This document shows positions 25,305-34,205 of a stretch of 61,040 nt of DNA, one piece after another (position 1 is the first letter of the stretch; every line of letters starts with the position of its first letter). The stretch comes from a bacterium (lineage in GTDB: Bacteria; JAHJDO01). The stretch covers positions 1-61,040 of the forward strand of contig JAUSPT010000056.1 in assembly GCA_030652805.1 (NCBI GenBank). The letters are read 5' to 3'. The translations under genes were made by a program, and so were the position numbers. The notes under the pieces are model-generated. The model was not told the origin of the DNA, searched no databases, and was given only the letters and a program-made list of their open reading frames with translations.

Positions 25305-26684
25305 TTAGTCAGCCTGCCTCCAAGTTTTTACTAAGATTCTGTTTCCCTCAACCTTCTCAACAACAATCTCGGCTCCTTCTTCAATAAAATCTCCGTCAGT
25401 CATTACGCTCCATAGTTTATCGTCTATCATTGCCTTGCCTGCCGGTCTGAGGTTTGTATGAGCAACCCCTCTCTTTCCAACCAGAGTATGCATCTCAGTA
25501 GATGAAGCGTTAAATCCGTTTTTCTGTTTTTCTGAGGCAGACAGAGCAAGCTGGCTCCATAATCCTTTATTCTTGGGAAGATATTTTAACAGCAGAGCAA
25601 ATACTGTTCCTGAGGCTAAAATTGCACCACTGATTGTATAAAGAGCATTGTTTAATAAATTAAATTCCCATGAGAATTTGGGTATGGGCTGTTTTACAAG
25701 CGCGAGATATATTCCTGCCAGAATACAGAACAGTCCGCCTGATCCAACAAATCCAAATCCAGGTGTTATAAATAATTCAGTAAATAACAGCACAACCCCT
25801 ATAATGAATAAAACTATATCCATAATATTTGCAAGTCCCACAATATAATGCCCCCAGAAAAATAGAGCCAAAAATATTACACTAATAGTTCCCCCAACTC
25901 CCCATCCAGGCGTTTTTATTTCAAACAGTAGTCCTAAGAATCCAAGTGTTAAAAGTAATGAGCTCACAATAGGATGTGTTAGAAATCTGACAACATGTTC
26001 TGCCCAGTTAGTACGAGTTTTTTTGATACTAAATTTATCCAGATTAAATAACCTCAATATCTCTTTAATGGACTTTGCCTCGTTTTTTGCAAGACCTATC
26101 TTTACAGCTTCAGATCCTGTGAGTGTAAGTAATTTGCCTTTTTTAATTATCTTTTTAACTTCAATGTCCTGATCAACCATTGCCTCTGCTAATTCTGTGG
26201 AATGATTGTTCTGTTCCGCTGCTGCTCTGAATGCTGAGCGCACAAAGGATATTTCTTTCTCACCTGTTTTTTCCTGACTCATACCAGCAAAACCAATTTT
26301 AACAGGAGAGGCTGCACCTATCATACTGCCCGGGGCAACAATTATGTGTTTACACGATAGAGCAATAAGCGCACCTGCGGATATGGCTCTTGGATTCACA
26401 TACGCTATAGTAAGCATTTTTAGATTTGAAAGAGCGTCTTTTATATCTACTGCTGCATCAACCCTGCCGCCGTATGTTTTAATATCCAGAATCACTGCCT
26501 TAGCATTTGCCTTTTCTGCTTCCTGAACTGAACGTTTAACAAAGCTTGCAAGTCCCAGATCAATTATTCCATGAACAGGAATAATATATACATCTCCGTC
26601 TTCAGCATGTAAAAATTGACGATATGGGCATATTAAAGTAAGAAATAGCAATAATAAGATAAAACTTGTTTTAACTTTTCTCAT
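25305..26684 (-). CDS. NfeD membrane-bound serine protease
   Basis: 459 residues. A signal segment (about 1-27) is followed by a ClpP-class protease domain and then four or five membrane helices and an NfeD OB-fold at the C-terminus. The catalytic Ser is S102 in 'PRAISAGA'; K143 is a plausible general base in the Ser-Lys dyad known from archaeal homologues. Such proteases cleave hydrophobic segments, including those of SPFH proteins. It is followed directly by the short nfeD gene, then floA, and is itself only one base from the upstream membrane protein gene. Confidence 0.92.
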   Translation of the reverse strand: MRKVKTSFILLLLFLTLICPYRQFLHAEDGDVYIIPVHGIIDLGLASFVKRSVQEAEKANAKAVILDIKTYGGRVDAAVDIKDALSNLKMLTIAYVNPRAISAGALIALSCKHIIVAPGSMIGAASPVKIGFAGMSQEKTGEKEISFVRSAFRAAAEQNNHSTELAEAMVDQDIEVKKIIKKGKLLTLTGSEAVKIGLAKNEAKSIKEILRLFNLDKFSIKKTRTNWAEHVVRFLTHPIVSSLLLTLGFLGLLFEIKTPGWGVGGTISVIFLALFFWGHYIVGLANIMDIVLFIIGVVLLFTELFITPGFGFVGSGGLFCILAGIYLALVKQPIPKFSWEFNLLNNALYTISGAILASGTVFALLLKYLPKNKGLWSQLALSASEKQKNGFNASSTEMHTLVGKRGVAHTNLRPAGKAMIDDKLWSVMTDGDFIEEGAEIVVEKVEGNRILVKTWRQAD

Positions 26685-26685
26685 T

Positions 26686-27372
26686 CTATCCTTTAATGTC
26701 TCTCAGATTTCTAAACATCAGGACATAAACCGCTGTTGAGGCTATCATTGCTAAACCTCCTGCTATTCTTAGAACTTGGACTTTCAAAGCAGAGCCCAGT
26801 ATGGCATACAGAAGACCAAATGGTATACATATGCATATTCCATACACAATTGCGCATACAAGCAACGCCTTAAGTACATACCACCAGTTACCTTTTACGA
26901 GCTGTTTACTCCTTTTGAGAGCGCCAGTACTTCCAATCTCTTCAATTATACATACATAGGGAGCAAAACCGAACCAGATAAAAAATATAATACCAGGGAT
27001 AATTAACAGTAAAAACCCTCCAAATGTTGACAGAAACACAAGAATGCTTACCCATGCATATGGGAAAATTTTTTCAAGACCCGCTTTGTAGGATTCTTTA
27101 ATATTTGCAGTCCTACCTTCGAGAATATTATTTATCGCAAAAGTCAATCCTATGGAAGTAACCCAGTCGATGATAATTACAGGAAATGTGAATGCTTTGG
27201 AAATAGCTGTTAAACATCCTACTAGATAAAGTGCAGCAATTCCAAGAAGAATTACTATATTGTTCTTTATTACTGACCAGCTTATTTTCAGCAGTTCTCC
27301 AATTCCCATGAGCTCTTTTGTCTGTGGAGTTTCTTGAGGCTCTGAAGACGCAGATAAAGATTCATTATTCAT
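26686..27372 (-). CDS. multi-pass membrane protein, function unknown
   Basis: About 228 residues from the ATG at 27372, chosen because AAGGGAGG lies close upstream; an open frame continues ten codons further. After a polar 35-residue start there are five or six hydrophobic segments. The spacing and the 'FIWFGFAPYVCIIEE' and 'ALKRSKQLVKGNWWYVL' stretches resemble the glycerophosphodiester-phosphodiesterase membrane-domain/DUF975-type proteins. No catalytic motif is evident. It appears to lead the nfeD-floA operon. Confidence 0.7.
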   Translation of the reverse strand: MNNESLSASSEPQETPQTKELMGIGELLKISWSVIKNNIVILLGIAALYLVGCLTAISKAFTFPVIIIDWVTSIGLTFAINNILEGRTANIKESYKAGLEKIFPYAWVSILVFLSTFGGFLLLIIPGIIFFIWFGFAPYVCIIEEIGSTGALKRSKQLVKGNWWYVLKALLVCAIVYGICICIPFGLLYAILGSALKVQVLRIAGGLAMIASTAVYVLMFRNLRDIKG

Positions 27373-27403
27373 AATATTTCCTCCCTTATTTTCCAAAGTC
27401 AAG

Positions 27404-27431
27404 CATATACCATAGGCCTCATAATTTACAA
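27404..27431 (-). promoter_or_regulatory. possible promoter of the membrane protein/nfeD/floA operon
   Basis: On the minus strand TTGTAA (27426-27431), a 16-base spacer and TATATG (27404-27409) preceded by TGG (an extended -10) lie 32 bases upstream of the preferred start. The match is moderate. Confidence 0.4.
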
Positions 27432-27485
27432 GACAAAAACCATTTCAAAACATCAAATCTCCATTCAAAATAATGCTAAATATTA

Positions 27486-28610
27486 TTACCCCTTTATAAT
27501 AACCGCCTTCTTTTTAAAATAAGCAAAAAGACCGCCAAAAATGAAACCTCCAATGTGTGCAAACCAAGCAATATTTGATACGCCTGTTGTCTTAAATGTA
27601 AAACCAAACATTAACTGGAATAAAACCCAAACTCCTAAATATAAAAATGCAGGCACACGCAATATTTTATAAATAACGAAAATATTAATCCTGGCTTTAG
27701 GATAAAAGATAAAATAAGCACCCATAATCCCAGATATTGCACCACTAGCACCCATCGTAGGTATTGACAAGTTCCAATTTAAAAAGCTATGTAATATGTT
27801 TGCAGATAACCCGCAACAAAGATAAAAAACAAGAAATCCAAAACGGCTAAATCTATCCTCAACATTACTCACAAAAAGCCATAGAAAGAACATATTTCCT
27901 ATTAAATGAAGCAACCCTCCATGTAAAAACATGGAAGAAATTAAACCTATGCCTAAAAAATGTGCTGGGATTAAACCAAACTTCTGGACAAACGCAAATG
28001 GATCTCTAATAAAAAATACCTGACCTATAAAAATCAGCACACATAAAATCATTATGAAAATTGTTACTAAGGGTACCCTTTGTCTCGGAGTATCGTCTGA
28101 AAGAGGAATAATCATTTTGGGTATAGATAAAACAACGGGATTTGCTGATCTTGTTAAAGTTCTACTAATTTTTGCTAAATCTTGTGAATCTTGCATAGCT
28201 CGATCTTTTTTAATAAAACTTTTAGCAATTGACGTAATTCTTGGATCTTCTTTAAGATATCTGGCAAGTTTTTTAGCTTCTCCTTCATCAGCCCACATAC
28301 CTTGGCAATGCGGACATTTGTCCAAAAAGACGTTAGAATCATAGGCATAATTAAATACTTTAAGTTTCTGATTACATCTGGGACAAACTTTATCTTTGTT
28401 CTCTTTAACGCTATTCAAGGTTTTTACTATACGTTCATTAAACAACTGTGGTATTTGCGGAGAAATTTCTTCGCTCTCTGTTAAAGTCCTGACAAAATCT
28501 ACTAATTCGTCTGAATCAAACCATGTACCCTTACAACGAGGGCAAATATCTACAAATGCTGATTTAAATTTTATCTCTACTAAATTACTTGAACAAACTG
28601 GGCATTTCAT
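27486..28610 (-). CDS. rhomboid intramembrane protease with two N-terminal zinc ribbons
   Basis: 374 residues. Two TFIIB-type zinc ribbons open the protein (Cys 3, 6, 23, 26 and Cys 76, 79, 99, 102). A linker to about 178 leads into a six-helix rhomboid domain with H235/N239 in 'HLIGNM', catalytic S289 in 'GASG' and H352 in 'AHIGG'. The serine-histidine dyad is therefore intact. Rhomboids cut membrane-embedded substrates; the ribbons may recruit substrate or partners. It follows a DUF2007 gene on the same strand. The duplicated ribbon is the less common feature. Confidence 0.9.
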   Translation of the reverse strand: MKCPVCSSNLVEIKFKSAFVDICPRCKGTWFDSDELVDFVRTLTESEEISPQIPQLFNERIVKTLNSVKENKDKVCPRCNQKLKVFNYAYDSNVFLDKCPHCQGMWADEGEAKKLARYLKEDPRITSIAKSFIKKDRAMQDSQDLAKISRTLTRSANPVVLSIPKMIIPLSDDTPRQRVPLVTIFIMILCVLIFIGQVFFIRDPFAFVQKFGLIPAHFLGIGLISSMFLHGGLLHLIGNMFFLWLFVSNVEDRFSRFGFLVFYLCCGLSANILHSFLNWNLSIPTMGASGAISGIMGAYFIFYPKARINIFVIYKILRVPAFLYLGVWVLFQLMFGFTFKTTGVSNIAWFAHIGGFIFGGLFAYFKKKAVIIKG

Positions 28611-28633
28611 TTTCTAAAATTCTCAACGTTTTT

Positions 28634-28852
28634 TCAAAACATCAAATTTTCCAAAACCTCAAGTGCTTTTTGGGCATCTTCTTCTTTAACTAATAATCGC
28701 GTTCCACCAGTGACCAGTGATAAACTAGGGTAAATACCGCCACAATCATCAGTAGAAACAATAGCTTCAATATCACTGTCTTCAAGGAAACTCTTTGCAA
28801 GCTCAGCTTCTATTCTATTATTATAATTTTTAATACAAATTAAATCAGGCAT
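28634..28852 (-). CDS. DUF2007 small protein
   Basis: 72 residues. The pattern 'NRIEAELAKSFLEDSDIEAIVSTD' followed by 'TRLLVKEEDAQKALEVL' matches the DUF2007 (putative signal-transducing) family, a small ferredoxin-like fold. It lies between pgpA and the rhomboid gene with gaps of 2 and 23 bases, so it is co-transcribed with both. No biochemical role is established. Confidence 0.8.
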   Translation of the reverse strand: MPDLICIKNYNNRIEAELAKSFLEDSDIEAIVSTDDCGGIYPSLSLVTGGTRLLVKEEDAQKALEVLENLMF

Positions 28853-28854
28853 TG

Positions 28855-29322
28855 CTAGCCAGTATGCAGGAATTTATTTCCCAACACTACTATCTGCAGG
28901 ATTAGATTAGTATAGATTCCTGCAACTGCATCATCAAGCATTACTCCCCAGCCATGAGGGAGTTTCTCTGCCATCTTAGCAGGGAATGGTTTAAGAATGT
29001 CGAATATACGGAATAGTATGAAGCCTGTTATAATATAAAATGGACGAAAAGGTACCATTGTCAATGCTATGAGAATTCCAAAGACCTCATCAAGAACAAA
29101 TTTCCTGCAGTCTTTTTTTCCAAATACTTCTTCTGCTTTTTTGCCAATAAGGATTCCTACAATAAATAATAGACCAAGTATCAGAAAATATAATCCTGAA
29201 GAATAATGGTGGGATAGAATCCAATACAATCCCAATCCTGCTAAACTGCCAACAGTTCCGGGAGCGTATGGAGAATATCCAATAAGGAGAAAAGAGGATA
29301 TTAGTCTAATTAAATTTTTCAT
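28855..29322 (-). CDS. pgpA: phosphatidylglycerophosphatase A
   Basis: 155 residues. It removes the phosphate from phosphatidylglycerol phosphate. The N-terminal 'APGTVGSLAGL' and the later 'FVLDEVFGI' and 'MLDDAVAGI' segments are PgpA signature motifs with the acidic metal ligands; several membrane segments are visible. Its start overlaps the stop of pgsA, the preceding pathway step, by four bases (ATGA), so both enzymes are made together. Confidence 0.92.
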   Translation of the reverse strand: MKNLIRLISSFLLIGYSPYAPGTVGSLAGLGLYWILSHHYSSGLYFLILGLLFIVGILIGKKAEEVFGKKDCRKFVLDEVFGILIALTMVPFRPFYIITGFILFRIFDILKPFPAKMAEKLPHGWGVMLDDAVAGIYTNLILQIVVLGNKFLHTG

Positions 29323-29948
29323 TGATGAGCAGCTTCTCTAATGAGGTCCTTGTGCTCAATCATATAGCCAATACCAGAGATGACAGAGAAAATTACCACA
29401 ACACTCATGACCCATGTTAGGAGGGAGTGCATCCATATATCCAGTGGCTTAGCATGCCATAGGACATTTTCCCATGAATTAAACACTATCATAGTATCTC
29501 TGATGCAAAGAGCAATAAGTGTTATTATTATAGCTGTAATCTGAGAGATAGTTTTATGCTTACCAAGCAGACCTGCGGTTATTATCACACCTTTGGTAGC
29601 CGCTAGATTACGAAGGCCTGTAATGATAAATTCTCTGCTTATTATTATGACAACCATCCATGAGGGAAAAAGCCCCATGCCAATGAACACAATAAGGGCA
29701 GACGCTACAAGTAATTTATCAGCAACTGGGTCCATCAATTTGCCAAAATTGGTTATCTTCTTTTCCCTGCGAGCGATAACCCCATCAAAAAAATCAGTAA
29801 GGGATGCCAGAATAAAGATAAGTAATGCCATATATTTACCAATCGCAATGTAAACTAAGTTATTAGAAACATGGTTTACCAACAAGGCAATAATAAGAAA
29901 AGGAATAGCCAGTATACGTATAAATGTTAATTTATTGGGCATGTTCAT
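29319..29948 (-). CDS. pgsA: CDP-diacylglycerol-glycerol-3-phosphate 3-phosphatidyltransferase
   Basis: 209 residues with five or six membrane helices. The CDP-alcohol phosphotransferase motif D-G-x2-A-R-x8-G-x3-D-x3-D is visible in two parts, 'FFDGVIARR' and 'GKLMDPVADKL'. It makes phosphatidylglycerol phosphate, which PgpA dephosphorylates next. It shares its start region with the end of the rodZ-like gene (one-base overlap), so rodZ, pgsA and pgpA are one operon. Confidence 0.93.
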   Translation of the reverse strand: MNMPNKLTFIRILAIPFLIIALLVNHVSNNLVYIAIGKYMALLIFILASLTDFFDGVIARREKKITNFGKLMDPVADKLLVASALIVFIGMGLFPSWMVVIIISREFIITGLRNLAATKGVIITAGLLGKHKTISQITAIIITLIALCIRDTMIVFNSWENVLWHAKPLDIWMHSLLTWVMSVVVIFSVISGIGYMIEHKDLIREAAHQ

Positions 29949-30778
29949 TATGGAATTTTTATCCCCTCTTTTGTTACAATAACCTTTTTAAAAACCTCTC
30001 CTTTTTTACCAAGAATGGGCATTTTTTTGCCATTTAACTCTATTACAACACCCCCAGCATTTCCTATTCTGAAATGAAATTTCTCTTTAGCATACCACAC
30101 TTTCTCGTCTCCCTTATGCAATGTACCGCCAAATAATTTTTTGTCATCAGCAAAGATTCTAACCCATGTTTTATCTATTGCTGTGAATTTTAATTCCAGC
30201 AGCTCGCTTTCGCTTTTAACATATTTATCAAGAGCAGATTGATTTTTTAAGGGGAAAATATCTTTTTCATCGGATATGCCAGTATTTACAGAAGCAGGTT
30301 TTTTATTTATGGTTTTCTCACTAATTATAAGGCTGGTATCATCTGTTACTAATGGTGAATCTGCTATATCTGGAGCAGAATAATCACGTGTTTCTTCAAG
30401 CGTAATTCTGTCAACAGTATTAACAAAATGTCTAACTGTAGAAATGATTGCTATGAATAATGCTAAAATTAATGCTACAGCGGAGAGAAACAATAGCTTC
30501 TTTTTTGTTTTCCCGTCCGGACTTTTTTCTCTATAACTTTGAGAAGGTTTGGAGCATTGCTCATACTGCGTCAGGAGTTTTTCTGTATCTAAGCCAAGAA
30601 AGCTTGTATATCCTCTTAAAAATATTCTTGCATATTCAGGGGATGGCAGACTGTCAGCAGTGTCATTCTCCAATGCTTTAAGGTATGAAGGACTTATTTT
30701 TATTTGTGTATATACATCCTGAAGCCTTAATTTTTTTTCAAGCCTTGCTTTTTTTAAGACTTTGCCAATAGATTCCAT
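29948..30778 (-). CDS. RodZ-like helix-turn-helix membrane protein
   Basis: 276 residues. An N-terminal helix-turn-helix (about 5-70, 'LQDVYTQIKISPSYLKALE') is typical of the cytoplasmic domain that binds MreB. One membrane segment (about 93-113) and a periplasmic DUF4115 domain (about 195-276) follow. RodZ links the MreB cytoskeleton to the wall machinery. It precedes pgsA/pgpA, a common bacterial order. mreB itself is not in the window. Confidence 0.85.
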   Translation of the reverse strand: MESIGKVLKKARLEKKLRLQDVYTQIKISPSYLKALENDTADSLPSPEYARIFLRGYTSFLGLDTEKLLTQYEQCSKPSQSYREKSPDGKTKKKLLFLSAVALILALFIAIISTVRHFVNTVDRITLEETRDYSAPDIADSPLVTDDTSLIISEKTINKKPASVNTGISDEKDIFPLKNQSALDKYVKSESELLELKFTAIDKTWVRIFADDKKLFGGTLHKGDEKVWYAKEKFHFRIGNAGGVVIELNGKKMPILGKKGEVFKKVIVTKEGIKIP

Positions 30779-30784
30779 GATTTC

Positions 30785-31054
30785 TTAAAATTTCCTTAGT
30801 TGTTTTAATAATTTGTTTATTTTAGACTTAATAAGCACTCTATCATCCTTAAATATTCTGTATTGTTCTTTAATATAATCTGATATTTTACTTGATTCTT
30901 CCAATTTCTTATATCTCTTATCCAACTCAAAAAGTTGCACCTGAAGAGAATTAACACTTTCCCTCAGAGTATCTCTTTCGCTTTTTATCTCCTGTATCTT
31001 TTGAAGTCTTTCCTGGATTTTTTGGTCTAAAACTTCTAATTTCTCGTCCAGCAT
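30785..31054 (-). CDS. small coiled-coil protein, ZapB-like
   Basis: 89 residues, almost entirely heptad-patterned and charged, so a coiled coil running its full length is expected. It lies four bases after pheT and six before the rodZ-like gene. The slot after pheT often holds the division factor zapA in other bacteria. This protein lacks a recognisable ZapA domain and is closer in character to ZapB or similar division coiled coils. That assignment is by shape and position only. Confidence 0.6.
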   Translation of the reverse strand: MLDEKLEVLDQKIQERLQKIQEIKSERDTLRESVNSLQVQLFELDKRYKKLEESSKISDYIKEQYRIFKDDRVLIKSKINKLLKQLRKF

Positions 31055-31058
31055 TTTC

Positions 31059-33077
31059 CTACTTTCTTAAAGTAATATCTAATTGTGATATAAGCTTACG
31101 CCCTATCCTTGAATGCGCCTGATTTACTTCCTCGTCAGTAAGCGTTTTCTTATTGGAACGATAGCAAATCGAATAGGCCATACTTTTATGTCCAGAGAGA
31201 ATTTGTTTGCCGCGATATATATCAAATAATTTTACGTCTTCAACAATCTCTCCACCAGCTTTCCACATTATGTTCATAATATCAGCATTAGATACGTTTT
31301 CTTTAATAGTAAAAGCTATGTCGCGCTCACTGGCCGGGTATTTGGGAACTGCCTTAAAAACAGGGGATAGGTTTATGTATTTTGATAAATTAGAGAACCC
31401 AATCTCAAGAAGAAACACCTTTTCATCAATGTTGTATTTCTCTAATACATTACTGCTAATTTCTCCTATTATGCCTATATTGCGTCCCTGAATATCTATG
31501 CTTGCTGAGCAATCAGAAGTAAATACCTGGTGCTTTTTATAGTATAGGCAATGGTCTTCAATCCCAAGTCTATACAAGATTGTTTCTAATATGCCCTTGA
31601 TATCAAAGAAAGAAACGTTTCCCACAATCCCACAGCATAGGTATGTTTTCTCATGATATGAAGAATTATTTTCAAAGAATACCTGCCCAAGTTCATATAA
31701 TTTAATTTCAGAAAGAGACCTGTTTAAGTTTCTCTTAATTACACTCAGCATCTCAGGTATTAGGCTTGTTCTCATTATATTTTGGTCATCTCCCAGAGGA
31801 TTAGTAATTTTTACTCCATCAGAAGACAGACCAGTTTTATCTAGGTTTTCTGAGTTGGTAAAACTTGATGTGTATATCTCGGCCATGCCACATGAAGACA
31901 ATATGTTCTTCAGAGCATCTGTTTGCTTTTCAAACTCTCCTTTGCCACATGAACTGGTTTGTCCTCGAGGCATTGTAGTATCAATGTTATTGTATCCATA
32001 GATGCGGGCAATTTCTTCAATCAGGTCTATTTCTCGCCTAATATCCTGACGATATGTAGGAACCAGTACCTTGATATTATTTAAACTATCCTGTTTGATT
32101 TCAAAACCCAGGTTTAGCATTATATGCTTTAACTTGTTTTTGGGTATGTCAATACCTAAAATTCGTTTTATTTGCTGGATTCTAAGTTGTATGTTTTGCT
32201 TATTGAATTTCTTTGGATAGATATCTACAATCCCTTTTACTGATTTTCCATGTGCGGTCTTTTCTATGAGATAGGCTGCTCTATTAAGTGCAGACACAAC
32301 TCCATTCGGATCCACGCCTCTTTCAAAACGATACGATGATTCTGAAGATAACTCTAATGTTTTAGACGTCTTTCTTATGCACCCGGCATGAAAACAAGCA
32401 CTTTCTAGAAATATATCTGTTGTTTGCTTATCTATCTCGGAACCAATACCTCCCATGATACCTGCAATAGCAATAGGAACTTTTTTATCTGCTATGACCA
32501 GCATATCCCGAGAGAGCTGTCTTTTACTCTCATCCAGAGCAACTATAGACTCATTTTGTCTTGCCCTTCTTATAGTAATTTGTTTACCTGATATTTTGTT
32601 GTAATCAAATGCATGAAGAGGCTGCCCTGTTTCCATCAAAACATAGTTCGTTATGTCAACAATATTATTTATAGGACGGATATTAACTGCTTTTAACCTA
32701 TTTGCAAGCCATGATGGAGAAGGCTCTATTTTAACGTTGCGAATTATTCTCCCAGCATACCTGGAGCAGAGAGAAGTATCCTTTATTGATATGTCTATTA
32801 ATTTTTCGATTTCTTTATTCGCACTGCATTTTTTTAGTGCCTGAGGATATTTAACATGTTTGTTTGTCAGTGTCTCAATCTCTCTTGCTATACCAATTAT
32901 GCTTAAACAGTCTCCTCTATTTGCTGTAACTTCTATATCTAAAACAGGTTCATCAAGATTTGACAGCCTTTGTATGTCAGCAACTTCCAATCCTGACATG
33001 GTTAATTTTTCTGCAATTTCTTCAAGGGATAATTTTATGTCTATATATTCCTTCAACCAATTATAAGGGACCTTCAT
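31059..33077 (-). CDS. pheT: phenylalanine-tRNA ligase beta subunit, short form
   Basis: 672 residues against about 790-800 in well-studied bacteria. The N-terminal 'YNWLKEYIDI' start, the B3/B4 editing region, B5 ('IKRILGIDIPKNKL') and C-terminal FDX-ACB ('KYPASERDIAFTI') are present. The EMAP/OB-fold tRNA-binding domain normally inserted at about residues 40-150 is absent: the text runs directly from 'GLEVADIQ' to 'LDIEVTANRGDC'. It is 10 bases after pheS and co-transcribed with it. Confidence 0.92.
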   Translation of the reverse strand: MKVPYNWLKEYIDIKLSLEEIAEKLTMSGLEVADIQRLSNLDEPVLDIEVTANRGDCLSIIGIAREIETLTNKHVKYPQALKKCSANKEIEKLIDISIKDTSLCSRYAGRIIRNVKIEPSPSWLANRLKAVNIRPINNIVDITNYVLMETGQPLHAFDYNKISGKQITIRRARQNESIVALDESKRQLSRDMLVIADKKVPIAIAGIMGGIGSEIDKQTTDIFLESACFHAGCIRKTSKTLELSSESSYRFERGVDPNGVVSALNRAAYLIEKTAHGKSVKGIVDIYPKKFNKQNIQLRIQQIKRILGIDIPKNKLKHIMLNLGFEIKQDSLNNIKVLVPTYRQDIRREIDLIEEIARIYGYNNIDTTMPRGQTSSCGKGEFEKQTDALKNILSSCGMAEIYTSSFTNSENLDKTGLSSDGVKITNPLGDDQNIMRTSLIPEMLSVIKRNLNRSLSEIKLYELGQVFFENNSSYHEKTYLCCGIVGNVSFFDIKGILETILYRLGIEDHCLYYKKHQVFTSDCSASIDIQGRNIGIIGEISSNVLEKYNIDEKVFLLEIGFSNLSKYINLSPVFKAVPKYPASERDIAFTIKENVSNADIMNIMWKAGGEIVEDVKLFDIYRGKQILSGHKSMAYSICYRSNKKTLTDEEVNQAHSRIGRKLISQLDITLRK

Positions 33078-33087
33078 TACGCCTCCG

Positions 33088-34095
33088 CTAAAACTGTCTT
33101 AAAAATCTTAGATCATTTTCAAAAAACATTCGTATATCATGAATGTGGTATTTTATCATGGCAATTCTCTCAATACCCATGCCAAATGCAAATCCGCTAT
33201 ACTTTTCTGCATCGTAGTGCACCATTTTGAATACTTCTGGATCCACCATACCCGCGCCTCCTATTTCAAGCCATCCTGTATTTTTGCATATTCTGCACCC
33301 TTTGCCTTTGCAATTGACACAGGAGAACGCATACTCTGCGCTTGGTTCAGTAAAAGGAAAAAAGTCAGGTCTAAATCTGATTTTTGTCTGCCTGCCAAAT
33401 AGCTGTCTTGCAAATACTTCCAGAACGCCCTTCAAGTCTCCAAACGTGATATTTGTATCTACAGCCAATCCTTCCACTTGATGAAATATTGGAGAGTGTG
33501 TAGCATCAGTTGCGTCTCTTCTGAAGCATCTGCCAGGAGCAATTACTCTTACAGGAGGTTTTTGTTTTTCCATAACGCGAATCTGAACCGGGGATGTATG
33601 TGTGCGCAGTAAGATTTTGTCTGTTATATAAAATGAATCATGTCCATCTCTGGCTGGATGATCTTCCGGTGTATTAAGTGCTTCGAAATTGTAGTATTCT
33701 GTTTCTATTTCAGGACCTGTTACTGTCTCAAAACCCAAGCCAAAGAATATCTCTTTGATTTCTTGAGTGATAAGTGTAAGGGGATGTTTAGTGCCAATTG
33801 AAGGACTGATTCCTGGAAGGGATATGTCTAATTTTGCCTCAGTTCTTTTTACTGATTTAATACTGGCAAGCTCCTCGCTAATCCTAGCACTTATATTAGT
33901 TTTTAAATTATTTAACAATCTGCCAAATACTGGTTTTTCATCATTTGATAATGCTGAAACTTGTTTTAACAGAGATGTGAGAACCCCTTTCCTTCCGAGG
34001 TATTTTACTCTTATTTCCTCCAAATGCTCAGGAAGAGAAATGTTTTTAATTTCAGAATCGAACTTTTCTTCTATTTCTTTAATCTTTGCTTTCAA
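33088..34095 (-). CDS. pheS: phenylalanine-tRNA ligase alpha subunit
   Basis: About 335 residues from the TTG at 34095, chosen because GGAG lies seven bases upstream; another in-frame TTG occurs 21 bases earlier. The N-terminal coiled coil is followed by the class II catalytic core with motif 2 'RCFRRDATDATHSPIFHQ' and motif 3 'GFAFGMGIERIAMI'. An unusual 'CVNCKGKGCRIC' cysteine cluster sits between them. It forms the alpha2beta2 enzyme with PheT, encoded next. Confidence 0.93.
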   Translation of the reverse strand: MKAKIKEIEEKFDSEIKNISLPEHLEEIRVKYLGRKGVLTSLLKQVSALSNDEKPVFGRLLNNLKTNISARISEELASIKSVKRTEAKLDISLPGISPSIGTKHPLTLITQEIKEIFFGLGFETVTGPEIETEYYNFEALNTPEDHPARDGHDSFYITDKILLRTHTSPVQIRVMEKQKPPVRVIAPGRCFRRDATDATHSPIFHQVEGLAVDTNITFGDLKGVLEVFARQLFGRQTKIRFRPDFFPFTEPSAEYAFSCVNCKGKGCRICKNTGWLEIGGAGMVDPEVFKMVHYDAEKYSGFAFGMGIERIAMIKYHIHDIRMFFENDLRFLRQF

Positions 34096-34128
34096 TATTC
34101 GTCTCCATACACGCAAAAGTACCTGCTA

Positions 34129-34156
34129 ATTCTAGCACCTCAAGAGATTTTGTCAA
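34129..34156 (-). promoter_or_regulatory. sigma70-type promoter of pheST
   Basis: On the minus strand TTGACA (34151-34156) and TAGAAT (34129-34134) lie 16 bases apart and end about 33 bases upstream of the preferred pheS start, downstream of the M55 peptidase gene. It is among the best matches in the window. Confidence 0.75.
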
Positions 34157-34205
34157 CGGTCTGCGCAACCAATGTTTGGTTTTTCGCTGTAGGCAGTATA
34201 TGATC

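Noticed and set aside
34167-34181. Hairpin AACCAA/TTGGTT after the M55 peptidase gene, considered as a terminator
   Set aside because: The stem is only six pairs and no U-run follows in the direction of transcription.
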